Assembly: GCA_009774245.1 (NCBI GenBank) | Contig: VSNM01000017.1 | Location: 18,106-82,105 of the forward strand | DNA length: 64,000 nucleotides | Direction: 5' to 3' | DNA from: Lachnospiraceae bacterium | GTDB lineage: Bacteria > Bacillota > Clostridia > Lachnospirales > Lachnospiraceae | Shown here: positions 27,626 to 35,720 of the stretch, piece after piece | How positions within the stretch are numbered: position 1 is the stretch's first letter | Layout: the number at the start of each line of letters is the position of its first letter | The notes under the pieces: generated by a model | What the model was told of the DNA's origin: nothing | Database searches by the model: none | Seen by the model: the letters and a program-made list of their open reading frames with translations, nothing else | Translations under genes and position numbers: made by a program

Positions 27626-29365
27626 TCATTGACGGCATTGTTCACTGACAAGACAAATCTCCTTCACCATGCCATAGATCGCCGGGGAATCCACTGCGAT
27701 GCCGACTTCCGCTACGCTGTCCGTGTCCAGAGTAAACGCAATGTGGTGCTTTGTCCATTCCTCCGCTGACGGGAATATGGACTGTTCCGCGCGCACTTCA
27801 CCCGCCGTCCTGGCATAGAGTTTTACTTTGACACCTGTCGTATTATCTCCGCGATACGCCAGAGAAAACGTATAGTTTCCCGCCGGAAGGCTCTCAAACT
27901 TCTGGCAGAGCTTCCATTTAAAATTGCTCTCGGATTTAAAATAATAGTAGTTTGTCGCCCCAAATGGAAATTCCTCCGAGATCTCCTGCCGCACTTCCTG
28001 CACGAGGTTGTCCCCAGCTGCCTCAACCGCCCAATGCTCCGGCATTCCGTCATACAGGTTCTCAAAATCCGGATTTTTCAAAAGGTTCTGTTGTCCCTTT
28101 TTATCCACCAGATGTATGGAAAGCGAAACTGTTTGTCCACAATTCCGGAGTGTTCCATTTATGACAGCCGTGTCATTTTTCATCAGCACAGACTTGTCAA
28201 AATTCCATGTGACAGCCTCCCGTTCCAGTCTGCCGTCATACTTTAGCACCTTGACTGTCCTAGGAAGATACTCCGTCGGCTCATCCTCCATCGTCACTGT
28301 GATCTCTGACGGCTCATAGATCTTGGCGATTCTGTCAATATCCGCATTCTCGGGCGCAAACCCAAACGCCCTGAACCCCAGTGTCGGTCTGCCTTGTGCG
28401 TCCACGATGCCCATGCAGCTCCCCCAGCCGTCGTCCATCTCATCGTCCGGTCTTGAGAACGGCTCCCAGTAAAAGACGCCAAGTCCCATATTCTCGCTAA
28501 TATGTGCCGTGATGCTCATAATCAGCTCGAGCACTTCCTTTTGCGCTGCGCCGCCCGCCGGAAAACCCGCGATTTTCTCCTGCGCCTCGCCAAACAGCTC
28601 TCCCCGGCTCCTGCGGTAAGCGTGCGCCGCCTCCGCTATGATCATCGGCTTGTGGTAACGCTTTGCCAGCTCCTCCATCGTGTTCTTGAGATCACTGAAC
28701 GTTCCATGCCAGAACGGATAATAAGACAGCCCGATGATATCAAAATCCGTAACGCCATTTGCGAGCGCATTGTCAAACCATTCCTTAAAATAATAATAGC
28801 GCCCACCCTGGTCAAGATGGAGCATCACCTTTGTATCCCACGCCCCCTGCGTGTCGCGTACCGCTCGGATTCCGGCATTTATCAGCTTCGCCAGCTCCTC
28901 CCAGTTGTCCGTCCTGCCGTCCGGCCACAGCATGCCGCAGCGAATCTCGTTGCCGACCTGCACCATATCTGGATACACACCGTCCTGATAGAGCGCCGTC
29001 AGCACTTCTCTCGTGTAGTCGTAAACCGCCTGCGCCAGCGCATCGCCGCCCAGCTCCTGCCACGCTGCAGGTTTCGTCTGGTTGTCGGGGTCTGCCCACC
29101 AGTCCGAGTAATGAAAGTCGAGCAGCAGACCTAGACCGCGGTTTTTGATCTCCGCCGCCATCTTCCGCGTGTGCTCCAGGTCACAGTAACCGCCGGATTC
29201 CTTGACACGCCCGGGCTCATTCCAGATTCGCAGCCGCCCGTAATTAAATCCCTGCTCCTTTGCAAAATCAATGATATTGACCTCGTTTCCGTCAAAATCA
29301 TAATACCGGTGCCCTTTATCCATCATTTCCAAATGGGAGGAAATGTCCATACCTTTTATAAACAT
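27626..29365 (-). CDS. GH53 arabinogalactan endo-beta-1,4-galactanase with C-terminal beta-sandwich domain, no signal peptide
   Basis: The 579 aa product has a GH53 barrel (about 1-330). Markers are G-x-D-I-S at the start, L-L-D-F-H-Y-S-D-W-W-A-D-P, the acid/base Glu in V-G-N-E-I and the nucleophile Glu in M-I-I-A-E-A. It is followed by a linker with an Ig-like segment (about 345-420) and a lectin-like domain (about 430-575; N-P-D-F-E-N near its start) resembling the modules often attached to GH53. GH53 enzymes are usually secreted; none of the N-terminus looks like a signal, so it may act inside the cell on galacto-oligosaccharides. The start has AAGGAG 9 bases upstream. Confidence 0.9.
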   Translation of the reverse strand: MFIKGMDISSHLEMMDKGHRYYDFDGNEVNIIDFAKEQGFNYGRLRIWNEPGRVKESGGYCDLEHTRKMAAEIKNRGLGLLLDFHYSDWWADPDNQTKPAAWQELGGDALAQAVYDYTREVLTALYQDGVYPDMVQVGNEIRCGMLWPDGRTDNWEELAKLINAGIRAVRDTQGAWDTKVMLHLDQGGRYYYFKEWFDNALANGVTDFDIIGLSYYPFWHGTFSDLKNTMEELAKRYHKPMIIAEAAHAYRRSRGELFGEAQEKIAGFPAGGAAQKEVLELIMSITAHISENMGLGVFYWEPFSRPDDEMDDGWGSCMGIVDAQGRPTLGFRAFGFAPENADIDRIAKIYEPSEITVTMEDEPTEYLPRTVKVLKYDGRLEREAVTWNFDKSVLMKNDTAVINGTLRNCGQTVSLSIHLVDKKGQQNLLKNPDFENLYDGMPEHWAVEAAGDNLVQEVRQEISEEFPFGATNYYYFKSESNFKWKLCQKFESLPAGNYTFSLAYRGDNTTGVKVKLYARTAGEVRAEQSIFPSAEEWTKHHIAFTLDTDSVAEVGIAVDSPAIYGMVKEICLVSEQCRQ

Positions 29366-29444
29366 ATTGCCTGTCTCCTTGTTTTTTATCTGTTTCTTAA
29401 AAAGAACAGCTTGTTTTCTTTTTAAGAAACAAGCTATTCCCTTC

Positions 29445-31250
29445 CTACTTTTTGTTTACTTTTTCGCTCACTTTCTTCGCCTTTTTAGGCTTGTTGATAT
29501 CATATTTCATCTCATACGCCTCAAAGAGCTCCCTGTACATGCTGTTGTTCATCTCTCGGATACTCTTCTGGTACTCGTGCGTATCAAAATCCTCCGCCTC
29601 CGATTCGAGCAGCGCGACCGCCACGTTGGAACAGTGCGCGCCGATACGCTCAAAATCCGTCAGAATATTGTTGAAGGCAAAGCCCTGTTTCAGCTCACAT
29701 TTGCCATTCCGAAGACGCGTGATGTGCCTCGATTTTAACTCGTTGCAAAGCACATTGATAAGCTCCCGCAAGGGCTCCACCCTGATTGCCAGATCGACAT
29801 CCTCATACGCAAAGGAATCCACTGTAACCTCGAGGATCTCCTTAACCGCGCTCCCCAAGACAGATAACTCGTAAGTCGCCTCGTCCGAGAAGGAGATCTT
29901 CTTCTCATAGAGCTCGTTTGCCGATTTGGACAGGTTGACCGCATGATCGCCCAACCGCTCGAAATCACTGATGGTATGTAAAAAGATGGACACCTGCTTT
30001 GACTGGTTCTCTGTCATGTCGCGCCCTGTCAGCTGCATGAGATATGTCCCCAGTTTGTCCTCGTACTTGTCGATCAGGTTTTCCTTCTCCTGCACCTTGT
30101 TGTAGCGTTCCTCCGAGTAGTTGTCAAAAAGCCCCATGGCACGCACAATATTTTTCCTCGCCTTCTTTGCCATACCATTCATGGCGGTGTGGCTCTGACC
30201 AATCGCCAGCGCCGGATATTTGAGGAAACGCTCCTCCAACAGGTCGAAGTCCGCCTGCTCCTCCTTGTCCTCCTCGGTATCCTTCACAAGGGTGAACACA
30301 AGTTTTTCTATCCACTTGATAAATGGAAACAGAATCATGACCGTCGCCAGACGGAACACTGTGTTCAAGATTGCGATCGTGATCGGGCTCATCGTCATGT
30401 CCATAAAGTCAAAATGCACGACCGCGTTAACCGAATAGAATACGACCGCCCAGAACACCATGCCGAACAGGTCATTCATCAGATAGATGAGCGCCGTCCT
30501 CTTGCCGTTTTTATTGGTTCCAATCGAGGACAGCAACACCGGACACGCCGCGCCGACACCGATACCGAGCGTGATCGGGAACGCGGACGCAAACGTGATA
30601 GCCCCCGTCACGGAGAGCGCCTGCAGGATACCGATCGACGCGGACGCACTCTGCAAAACCGCCGTGAACGCGATACCGACCAGGATACCCATGAACGGAT
30701 TGGAAAACATGGTGAGCGTGTTGACAAAATGCGGGTTTTCCTTTAGCGGGGACACCGCGCCACTCATGCTCTGCATACCGAACATCAATATCGAAAAACC
30801 AAGCATGATATCGCCGACATTTTTGTAAGTGCTCTTCTTGGAAATCATCTTAAATAAGATACCAATAATGGAAACCACTGCCGAGATCGTGGTTGTGGAC
30901 AAAAGCTGCGCGATGCCGCCTGAACCCTCTATGTAGGACAGGCAGAGTATCCAGCCCGTGATACTCGTACCGATGTTCGCTCCCATGATAATGCCGATCG
31001 CCTGTGCCACCTTCATCATACCCGAGTTGACGAAACCGACGACCATGACCGTCGTCGCTGACGAGGACTGTATGATCGCCGTGACCGCTGTTCCCAGTAA
31101 AACACCCTTGATCGGCGTGTTGGTCAGCTTGTACAGGATCAGCTCCAGCTTTTCACCTGCCGCCTTTTTCAGCCCGTCCCCCATCAGGGACATGCCAAAC
31201 AGAAAAAGCGCGACTCCGCTAAGTAACGATAAGATCGATGTTATACCCAT
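29445..31250 (-). CDS. Na+/phosphate cotransporter family protein with PhoU-like C-terminal domain
   Basis: The 601 aa protein has eight or more TM helices with the two inverted NptA/PNaS repeats. Both repeats carry Q-S-S/Q-S-A substrate motifs: I-I-Q-S-S-S-A-T-T and V-L-Q-S-A-S-A-S. A cytoplasmic helical domain (about 350-580) of the PhoU type contains F-E-R-L-G-D-H and F-E-R-I-G-A-H metal-binding signatures. It probably imports inorganic phosphate with sodium. ATG at 31250 is preferred over an upstream TTG. A promoter lies about 80 bases upstream. Confidence 0.92.
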   Translation of the reverse strand: MGITSILSLLSGVALFLFGMSLMGDGLKKAAGEKLELILYKLTNTPIKGVLLGTAVTAIIQSSSATTVMVVGFVNSGMMKVAQAIGIIMGANIGTSITGWILCLSYIEGSGGIAQLLSTTTISAVVSIIGILFKMISKKSTYKNVGDIMLGFSILMFGMQSMSGAVSPLKENPHFVNTLTMFSNPFMGILVGIAFTAVLQSASASIGILQALSVTGAITFASAFPITLGIGVGAACPVLLSSIGTNKNGKRTALIYLMNDLFGMVFWAVVFYSVNAVVHFDFMDMTMSPITIAILNTVFRLATVMILFPFIKWIEKLVFTLVKDTEEDKEEQADFDLLEERFLKYPALAIGQSHTAMNGMAKKARKNIVRAMGLFDNYSEERYNKVQEKENLIDKYEDKLGTYLMQLTGRDMTENQSKQVSIFLHTISDFERLGDHAVNLSKSANELYEKKISFSDEATYELSVLGSAVKEILEVTVDSFAYEDVDLAIRVEPLRELINVLCNELKSRHITRLRNGKCELKQGFAFNNILTDFERIGAHCSNVAVALLESEAEDFDTHEYQKSIREMNNSMYRELFEAYEMKYDINKPKKAKKVSEKVNKK

Positions 31251-31331
31251 GTCAATATTTTTCCTTCGCAATGATTCTGCAAAACAAAACGCCCCGAATC
31301 ACCACATTCCTTCTTCATCAGTTTATTTTAG

Positions 31332-31361
31332 ATTATACTCTATTTCCCCGGCGCTTTACAA
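31332..31361 (-). promoter_or_regulatory. Sigma-A promoter of the Na/Pi transporter
   Basis: On the minus strand TTGTAA (31356-31361) and TATAAT (31332-31337) are 18 bases apart in the 227-base gap before the DUF815 gene. No gene is visible in that gap. Confidence 0.55.
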
Positions 31362-31477
31362 TGCTTTGGTTCAATTTTGCGTTACCTTTACTATATTTGA
31401 CAGTAAAACACCGCCTTTGGGCATACTTATTTATGCATATTTCCCACAAAGCCTGTTTACCTGCCACAGCAGACGCT

Positions 31478-32797
31478 CTAATCAAGATGTTCGCTGCGCT
31501 GCCCGTCAAGATAATTGACAAACTGCTGCGCAGTGCGCCCCGAGATGCCGCCATGGCTGAGCTCCCACTTGTTCGCCTCGGCTTTGAGCTCCTCGTCCGG
31601 CATCGGAATCCCCTGTCTGTGCGCAAGCTCCAGCACGATGTTGAAGTACTCCTTCTGCGAAGGCTTGGAGTAGTTGATCGTGACACCAAAACGGTTTACC
31701 AGTGACAGCTTCTCCTCCATCGTGTCGGAGCGGTGCATACCGTTGTCAACCTCCACGTCGCTTCTGTCGTTCCAGGTCTCTTTGATCAGGTGCCTGCGGT
31801 TCGATGTCGCATAGATCAGGATATTGTCCGGCTTCGTCTCCACGCCGCCCTCGATCACCGCCTTAAGGAACTTGTACTCGACCTCAAACTCCTCAAACGA
31901 CAGGTCGTCCATATAGATCACAAATTTGTAGTTCCGGTTCTTGATCTGTGCGATCACATTCGACAGATCTTTGAACTGGTGTTTGTAGATCTCAATCATG
32001 CGGAGTCCCTGCGGATAAAAGGCGTTCACGATCGCCTTGATACTGGTGGACTTGCCCGTCCCGCTGTCGCCAAACAGCAGCACATTGTTCGCCTTCCTGC
32101 CCTCCACAAATGCCCTGGTGTTGTCGACGAGCTTCTTTTTCTGCAGCTCATACCCGATAAGGTCGTCGAGCATCACCTTGTCCATGTTGTTGATCGGCAG
32201 AAATTCAATGTCGCCCTCAGCCTTATCCCTGATGCGGAACGCCTTGTTCAAGCCGAACATTCCCACACCGAAATCCCTGTAAAATGATGTCACACAGTCA
32301 AAAAATTCATTTTCGTCCGAAGCGTTCTCGAGCTGCGCGCTCAGGGCGATGATCTTCTCGCTGACATTTTTGTTGTACATCAGTTCTTTCTTGCCGATCG
32401 CCTTATAGTCCGAAATCTGTGAAAAGCAGTCGATGCCAAGCTCTTTTTCGATCGCAGAAAAATCAAAGTCAAACAGGTTTTTGAAAACCCGGAAATCATT
32501 CTTTGCGAAATGGTTGACGCTCCCGTCGTTGGCACCCACCTTCTCGCAGGTGATACTGAACGGGTTCTCGTTCGTCACCAGATAAAAAGTCAGGTAATTA
32601 TGCCAGAGATTATAGTTAAAGCCATAATCCGTGGCAACGATCAGAAGCCGTTTGAGCTGTGTGTAGATGTCTTTGATCAGCGCCGGTTTTGTGCTTGTCT
32701 TTTCCTCAAACCGACGGAAGATCTCCCCGAACTGGTACAGGATACAGTCCTTGTCCATATCGCCATACATAATTAATTTTGCAATCTCACGGTACAT
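31478..32797 (-). CDS. DUF815 family AAA-type ATPase
   Basis: The 439 aa product has an N-terminal helical region (about 1-190). A P-loop domain with L-L-F-G-D-S-G-T-G-K-S-T (about 245) and Walker B F-V-I-Y-M-D-D-L-S follows, then sensor Y-A-T-S-N-R-R-H. The conserved arginine region N-R-F-G-V-T is near the C-terminus. DUF815 proteins are single-gene ATPases of unknown role found in many bacteria. The start has TAGGAGG. It is 58 bases downstream of the Fic gene in the same direction. Confidence 0.88.
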   Translation of the reverse strand: MYREIAKLIMYGDMDKDCILYQFGEIFRRFEEKTSTKPALIKDIYTQLKRLLIVATDYGFNYNLWHNYLTFYLVTNENPFSITCEKVGANDGSVNHFAKNDFRVFKNLFDFDFSAIEKELGIDCFSQISDYKAIGKKELMYNKNVSEKIIALSAQLENASDENEFFDCVTSFYRDFGVGMFGLNKAFRIRDKAEGDIEFLPINNMDKVMLDDLIGYELQKKKLVDNTRAFVEGRKANNVLLFGDSGTGKSTSIKAIVNAFYPQGLRMIEIYKHQFKDLSNVIAQIKNRNYKFVIYMDDLSFEEFEVEYKFLKAVIEGGVETKPDNILIYATSNRRHLIKETWNDRSDVEVDNGMHRSDTMEEKLSLVNRFGVTINYSKPSQKEYFNIVLELAHRQGIPMPDEELKAEANKWELSHGGISGRTAQQFVNYLDGQRSEHLD

Positions 32798-32855
32798 TTG
32801 TTTTTCCTCCTAGCTTTGCGGATTTCTTCCCGCATTCCTTTTCCTTCTATATACT

Positions 32856-33488
32856 TTATTGTATATTAAGTGTCTTAATGCACTTTTTCAGGCAGTCTTT
32901 CAACGGCTCTTCCTCGTTCTTTAAATACCAGTCGTTCAGCGTCCTATTGAATTCTTCCGCATGATCTTTTCCGATTGTCAGGATACCCTCTCCGTTTTCG
33001 ATCAGGATTTTACTCGCCACCATTGTGGAAGTCCGCTTGTTTCCATCCCAAAACAATTGCTGTCGACAGGCATATGCAAAATATTCCAGCGCCCTGTCTA
33101 CAGGATTTGTTATTTGATTGATACGGTCAATTTCTCTCAATACCTCTTCCCGAACCGGAACCGTCGGCATAAAATCACCGACTCCGACAGTTCCTTTCCT
33201 CAATACCCCCCATTCCAGACTTTCATTTCTTGACACATATTCATTTACCTTGCAAACATAGTCTAATGTGAGCGGCTGATCTACTGAATTGATAATATAT
33301 TTCCAGCCATCTCTCAGATTCAGAACGGTCTGTATATCGTCCACCGCGATCCCGCTGACCACTGCCCCGTCAATAATTGTCTGTGTCTGCGGAAAAGTCA
33401 CATTGCATCCCTCTATATAGGCAGTATTAAACACAAGTTCGGTAAATGTTTTCTTTGCCAGAAAAATATTCTGCTGCCTTGTAAGCAT
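32856..33488 (-). CDS. Fic-domain protein with His-to-Gln change in the core motif and inhibitory helix
   Basis: Fic proteins usually transfer AMP to target hydroxyls using H-x-F-x-(D/E)-G-N-(G/K)-R. In this 210 aa protein the motif reads Q-L-F-W-D-G-N-K-R (residues 144-152), so the catalytic His is Gln. The N-terminus carries T-A-Y-I-E-G (residues 22-27), matching the (S/T)-x-x-x-E-(G/N) inhibitory helix of class II Fic proteins. The phosphate-anchor part of the motif is kept. It may bind nucleotide without transfer, or perform different chemistry. The ATG at 33488 follows GGAGG by 7 bases. Confidence 0.85.
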   Translation of the reverse strand: MLTRQQNIFLAKKTFTELVFNTAYIEGCNVTFPQTQTIIDGAVVSGIAVDDIQTVLNLRDGWKYIINSVDQPLTLDYVCKVNEYVSRNESLEWGVLRKGTVGVGDFMPTVPVREEVLREIDRINQITNPVDRALEYFAYACRQQLFWDGNKRTSTMVASKILIENGEGILTIGKDHAEEFNRTLNDWYLKNEEEPLKDCLKKCIKTLNIQ

Positions 33489-33554
33489 CAATATTCCTCC
33501 AATTCATTATACCTTTAATTATTTCGTTGTCTGTCGCCCCTGCGGAACATACCT

Positions 33555-33707
33555 GTAGCGTCGCAACAGTTCCACCCAGGACTTTGCATCTACTGCAAAG
33601 TCCGTGAAATAGCGTACTGGCAGAGATGCATCAAGCCACCACGAAGTGGTTTTGCATGGCTTGATGCCTGTAATAGGAAGCCGAAGGCTGAACTGTTACG
33701 TAGCGTC
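33555..33707 (+). mobile_element. Family-1 structured non-autonomous element, copy C, with 8-bp target duplication
   Basis: The element spans 33563-33699 (137 bp). Perfect 8-bp direct repeats GTAGCGTC flank it at 33555-33562 and 33700-33707. The ends are inverted: GCAACAGTTC on the left and GAACTGTTAC on the right. Inside are two hairpins: stem 33579-33588 with 33594-33603 (10 bp perfect) and stem 33629-33638 with 33657-33666 (10 bp perfect) carrying a smaller hairpin with a C-G-A-A-G-T turn. It has no coding capacity. It entered the last codons of the gene at 33696-34382 and created that gene's present stop codon. Confidence 0.88.
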
Positions 33708-34382
33708 CTCTAAGGACACGCCGTCCTCCCACGTTCCACAGTAGCGCAGGTACTCCGCTTCCGTATTCAGAAAATCCGCGGCGTTCTGTGGCAGCACAAT
33801 CTTTTCGATTTGATTTTCAATTCGATTTTCGATCTGTTGTTCAGTATAATCACAGACATAGATCACCTTCCTGCAGTTCAAAAATACCCAGTCAAAGCGC
33901 TGCGCACAGTCTCTCTGCTTTTCACCCATATACTCATACAGATGCCGCACATCGATCTCGTCCCCGTCCCCCGGGTGCAGGAACAGATAAAGCCCATTGT
34001 GCCGCCTCTGCTGATAGCTTGTGTTGAGTTTCTCCAGTTTCTTGTCAAACCGATACTTTGCCTTGTACAAATAATCCTGACGACCGGGATCGTCCGGCAG
34101 GACAGCCCAGAACCTGCCATTGTAAAAATTCAGCCGCTCCCCATACCGCTCCAGCGCGGCGGGCGGCAGCTCCTCCTTCAGGCACCCCAGATACTGCTCG
34201 ATAAAATTCTTGGTCTGCCCGTCGTCGGGAAGCAGCGCCTGACTGACCTCGAGCCCCATGTCCATCGTCTCGTTAATCCAGTCCGGTGACTCGCTCTTTA
34301 CAAAAGACGGCTTGTATCCGCGCCAGAGATACTTTAAGGAAACCACCGCGTAAATCTCGTTTAGCAGCTTCTCATATACCAT
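33696..34382 (-). CDS. Uncharacterised protein, C-terminus rewritten by an inserted element
   Basis: The 228 aa protein is not recognised. It is acidic and aromatic-rich with no TM segment; it contains F-L-H-P-G-D-G-D-E-I-D-V (about 145) and a run of Gln/Ile/Glu/Asn (I-E-N-R-I-E-N-Q-I-E). The final Ala-Thr and TAA arise at the edge of element C. If the element and one copy of GTAGCGTC are removed, the frame runs on for 12 more codons beyond that Ala-Thr (G-M-F-R-R-G-D-R-Q-R-N-N) to a TAA near 33518. The ancestral protein was thus slightly longer. It lies 34 bases downstream of tcdA and may share its transcript. Confidence 0.7.
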   Translation of the reverse strand: MVYEKLLNEIYAVVSLKYLWRGYKPSFVKSESPDWINETMDMGLEVSQALLPDDGQTKNFIEQYLGCLKEELPPAALERYGERLNFYNGRFWAVLPDDPGRQDYLYKAKYRFDKKLEKLNTSYQQRRHNGLYLFLHPGDGDEIDVRHLYEYMGEKQRDCAQRFDWVFLNCRKVIYVCDYTEQQIENRIENQIEKIVLPQNAADFLNTEAEYLRYCGTWEDGVSLEDAT

Positions 34383-34416
34383 AATTGCCTATTTCCCCTC
34401 CTGCATTCGTCTGCAT

Positions 34417-35160
34417 TCACACCTTGTACTGCAACAAATCCTTCACCACTTCACCCGCTATAATCAGCCCCGCCGCCGCGGGCACAAACGCATTGCTCCC
34501 GGGTGTGCGTTTTCTTGTTTTCCCTGTGTCATTTTCCCCTGCGATCTCCAGAACCTCCTCTTCGCTGTGCGTCCCGATCGGAACCTCCTCCGAGTAAACC
34601 ACCTTCAATCCGGAAATCCCACGCTTTTTCAGCTCGCGGCGCATCACCTTTGCCAGCGGACAGACACGCGTCTGGTAAATATCCGCAACCTTGAACGCCG
34701 CGGGATTCATCTTATTGCCCGCCCCCATGGAACTGATGATCGGCGTGTGCGCCCTGTCCGCCTGCATGACAAGCTGGATTTTCCCTGTCACGGTATCGAT
34801 CGCGTCCACCACATAATCAAACGCATAAAAATTAAATTCCGACGCCGTCTCCGGCATAAAAAAGGTTTTGTATGTATGGACGACCGCCTCCGGGTTAATG
34901 TCCAGGACACGTTTCCTGGCCGCGTCCACCTTGTACTCGCCGATCGTGCTGTGCGTCGCGATAATCTGGCGGTTTAAATTCGTGAGGCACACCCTGTCGT
35001 TATCAATCAAATCAAGCGTCCCGACGCCGCTGCGCGCCAGCGCCTCCATCACATAGCCGCCCACGCCTCCGATTCCAAACACGGCAACGCGGGAAGCCTT
35101 CAGCCGCGCAGTCCCCTCCGCGCCAATCAGGAGTTCTGTCCTTGAAAACTGGTTCTCCAT
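34417..35160 (-). CDS. tcdA: tRNA threonylcarbamoyladenosine dehydratase (ThiF/E1-like)
   Basis: The enzyme uses ATP to cyclise t6A at tRNA position 37. The 247 aa product has the E1-like nucleotide loop G-I-G-G-V-G-G-Y and the D-x-D-x-V-x-x-x-N-L-N-R-Q block at residues 53-65, followed by S-x-G-x-x-K-V-x-A region variants. The later S-S-M-G-A-G-N-K-M and V-C-P-L-A-K-V-M-R segments are typical of TcdA (CsdL/YgdL). The start follows AAAGGAAAG. A hairpin terminator and a 63-aa gene lie upstream. Confidence 0.92.
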   Translation of the reverse strand: MENQFSRTELLIGAEGTARLKASRVAVFGIGGVGGYVMEALARSGVGTLDLIDNDRVCLTNLNRQIIATHSTIGEYKVDAARKRVLDINPEAVVHTYKTFFMPETASEFNFYAFDYVVDAIDTVTGKIQLVMQADRAHTPIISSMGAGNKMNPAAFKVADIYQTRVCPLAKVMRRELKKRGISGLKVVYSEEVPIGTHSEEEVLEIAGENDTGKTRKRTPGSNAFVPAAAGLIIAGEVVKDLLQYKV

Positions 35161-35230
35161 CTTCTTTCCTTTCCCCTACTCGCCGCGCGAACAGGTCTAT
35201 GCAGAAAAAACACACTTTTTGGTCAATCAT

Positions 35231-35266
35231 AAAAGGGTGCCAAACTGATAGGTCTTGCACCCTTTT
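35231..35266. terminator. Bidirectional hairpin terminator
   Basis: A perfect 10-bp stem (AAAAGGGTGC with GCACCCTTTT) with T-rich sequence on both sides lies directly after the stop of the 63-aa gene and before tcdA. Confidence 0.8.
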
Positions 35267-35285
35267 TATTTGCTACTATTCAGTT

Positions 35286-35477
35286 TTATTCTTTGATCCT
35301 GTCAAGTTCATTGAGATTCACGCCTGCGGTGGTTAAAATAACTTTTAACTCAATATAACGTTTGTACATTTGTTCGTATGTTTCAAGATCATTATTTTTC
35401 TTTGCTGATATCATCCAGTCTTGCAACCTTGAAAAATCAACTACAGAATCCCTTACAATATCTGACATACCAGGCAT
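35286..35477 (-). CDS. Small uncharacterised helical protein, 63 aa
   Basis: The 63 aa product is helical and charged, with an Asp-Trp-Met-rich first half and a Tyr/Lys-rich second half (Y-E-Q-M-Y-K-R-Y-I-E-L-K). There is no signal peptide or TM segment. The start at 35477 has GGAGG 7 bases upstream, and a strong terminator follows the stop, so it is a real transcription unit. I do not recognise the family. The copy D element lies about 100 bases upstream. Confidence 0.7.
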   Translation of the reverse strand: MPGMSDIVRDSVVDFSRLQDWMISAKKNNDLETYEQMYKRYIELKVILTTAGVNLNELDRIKE

Positions 35478-35571
35478 TGTACCACCTCCCAATTATGAAA
35501 CACATTGTTGTGTCGTAATCTAGTATAACATAACCGTGCAACAAAGTCTATCAATTTTCCTCAAATCCCTA

Positions 35572-35720
35572 ATGCCTCGGTTACTGTTCACTCCGTTCCA
35601 GTAACAGGTAAAAATCCATGCAAAATTTGCTTCGCAAATGGATTTTTACTTGCAACCGCTACGTTTTCGCACGGACTTAGCAGTAAATGCTAAGTCCTGT
35701 GTGAACAGTAACATGCCTCG
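35572..35720 (-). mobile_element. Family-1 structured non-autonomous element, copy D, with 8-bp target duplication
   Basis: The element spans 35580-35712 (133 bp). It is flanked by perfect 8-bp repeats ATGCCTCG (35572-35579 and 35713-35720). Its 12-bp ends are perfect inverts (GTTACTGTTCAC / GTGAACAGTAAC). Two internal hairpins are seen: 35608-35619 with 35638-35649 (12 bp) and 35673-35682 with 35688-35697 (10 bp). Read on the minus strand it aligns with copy C; the GGACTT-x-GCA stem differs by one compensatory A-T swap, while the second stem has different bases but still pairs. It supplies the stop codon of the TtcA-LarE gene. Confidence 0.9.

Noticed and set aside
35572..35720. Copy D hairpins as a simple terminator of TtcA-LarE
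   Set aside because: The 12-bp inverted ends, 8-bp target duplication and homology with copy C show an inserted element; it may still act as a terminator.
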